The notes beneath the pieces were generated by a model. The model did not search any database, was not told the origin of the DNA, and saw only the letters and a list, made by a program, of their open reading frames with translations. A stretch of DNA of 7,952 nucleotides from Pseudomonadota bacterium (GTDB taxonomy: Bacteria; Pseudomonadota; Alphaproteobacteria; Acetobacterales; Acetobacteraceae). The position numbers were made by a program, and so were the translations under genes. The stretch is taken from NCBI GenBank assembly GCA_021798375.1, contig JAJZHU010000102.1, positions 1 to 7,952 of the forward strand. The letters are read 5' to 3'. Positions 7,841 to 7,952 of this stretch are shown piece by piece; position 1 is the stretch's first letter; each line of letters opens with the position of its first letter.

Positions 7841-7952
7841 CCTGTGCTATCCGGGTGGATGTTGTAACCCCGATAGGTTGACGAGATGACAATGCTCCCC
7901 GGACGATGCACAGGGCAAAGCCTGTCGTCCCGCCGATACCGGACAGAGGTCA
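7841..7952. other. Upstream region of the pseudokinase operon
   Basis: This 112-base stretch at the window edge has no convincing gene. On the minus strand, TTGTCA (complement of 7887-7892) is a fair -35 element, but only a poor -10 (GGTTAC or GTTACA) lies 17-18 bases on, so a promoter here is weakly supported. A hairpin at 7901-7930 is listed separately. Confidence 0.4.
7901..7930. other. Interrupted hairpin upstream of the pseudokinase operon
   Basis: GGACGA (7901-7906) pairs with TCGTCC (7925-7930), and CAGG (7911-7914) pairs with CCTG (7921-7924), with a TGCA bulge on one side. No T run follows, so a terminator is doubtful. It might be the end of an upstream gene, a small palindromic repeat, or part of a leader. 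Confidence 0.4.

Overview
The window is GC-rich (about 60% by eye), densely coding and close to fully assigned. The proteins and the long antisense reading frames of a GC-rich genome suggest an alphaproteobacterium, perhaps Rhodospirillales-like. That placement is an inference from style and gene types; no rRNA or other phylogenetic marker is present.

Layout: (1) positions 1-2205, plus strand, hold the C-terminal ~734 residues of an RND multidrug efflux pump of the MdtB/MdtC type, cut off by the window edge. (2) Positions 2295-2885, plus strand, hold a small FMN nitroreductase-family oxidoreductase behind a short gap with a dyad. (3) A perfect 15-bp inverted repeat at 2898-2931 separates this from (4) a copper-exporting P1B-type ATPase (CopA) on the minus strand, 2933-5038. 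(5) A 47-bp divergent control region separates copA from a 64-residue CopZ-like copper chaperone on the plus strand (5086-5280). (6) After a convergent junction with a GC-rich hairpin comes a two-gene minus-strand unit: a 668-residue tail-anchored protein with a degenerate Ser/Thr kinase domain (5818-7824), followed by a ~168-residue membrane protein (5301-5807). The stop codon of the first lies in the ribosome-binding site of the second. (7) The last ~128 bases are the upstream region of that unit, with two inverted repeats.

The copper pair is a coherent module: CopZ captures cytosolic Cu(I) and CopA exports it using ATP. The RND pump and the nitroreductase are common accessory detoxification functions. 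The most unusual locus is the last one. The kinase-like protein has lost the ATP-anchoring lysine (Gln instead), the catalytic HRD aspartate (Ala instead) and the metal-binding DFG aspartate (Gly instead), yet keeps the overall kinase landmarks. It is therefore a predicted membrane-anchored pseudokinase, apparently translated together with a small membrane partner that carries an AT-rich pentapeptide repeat near its N-terminus. I cannot name a function for this pair from sequence alone.
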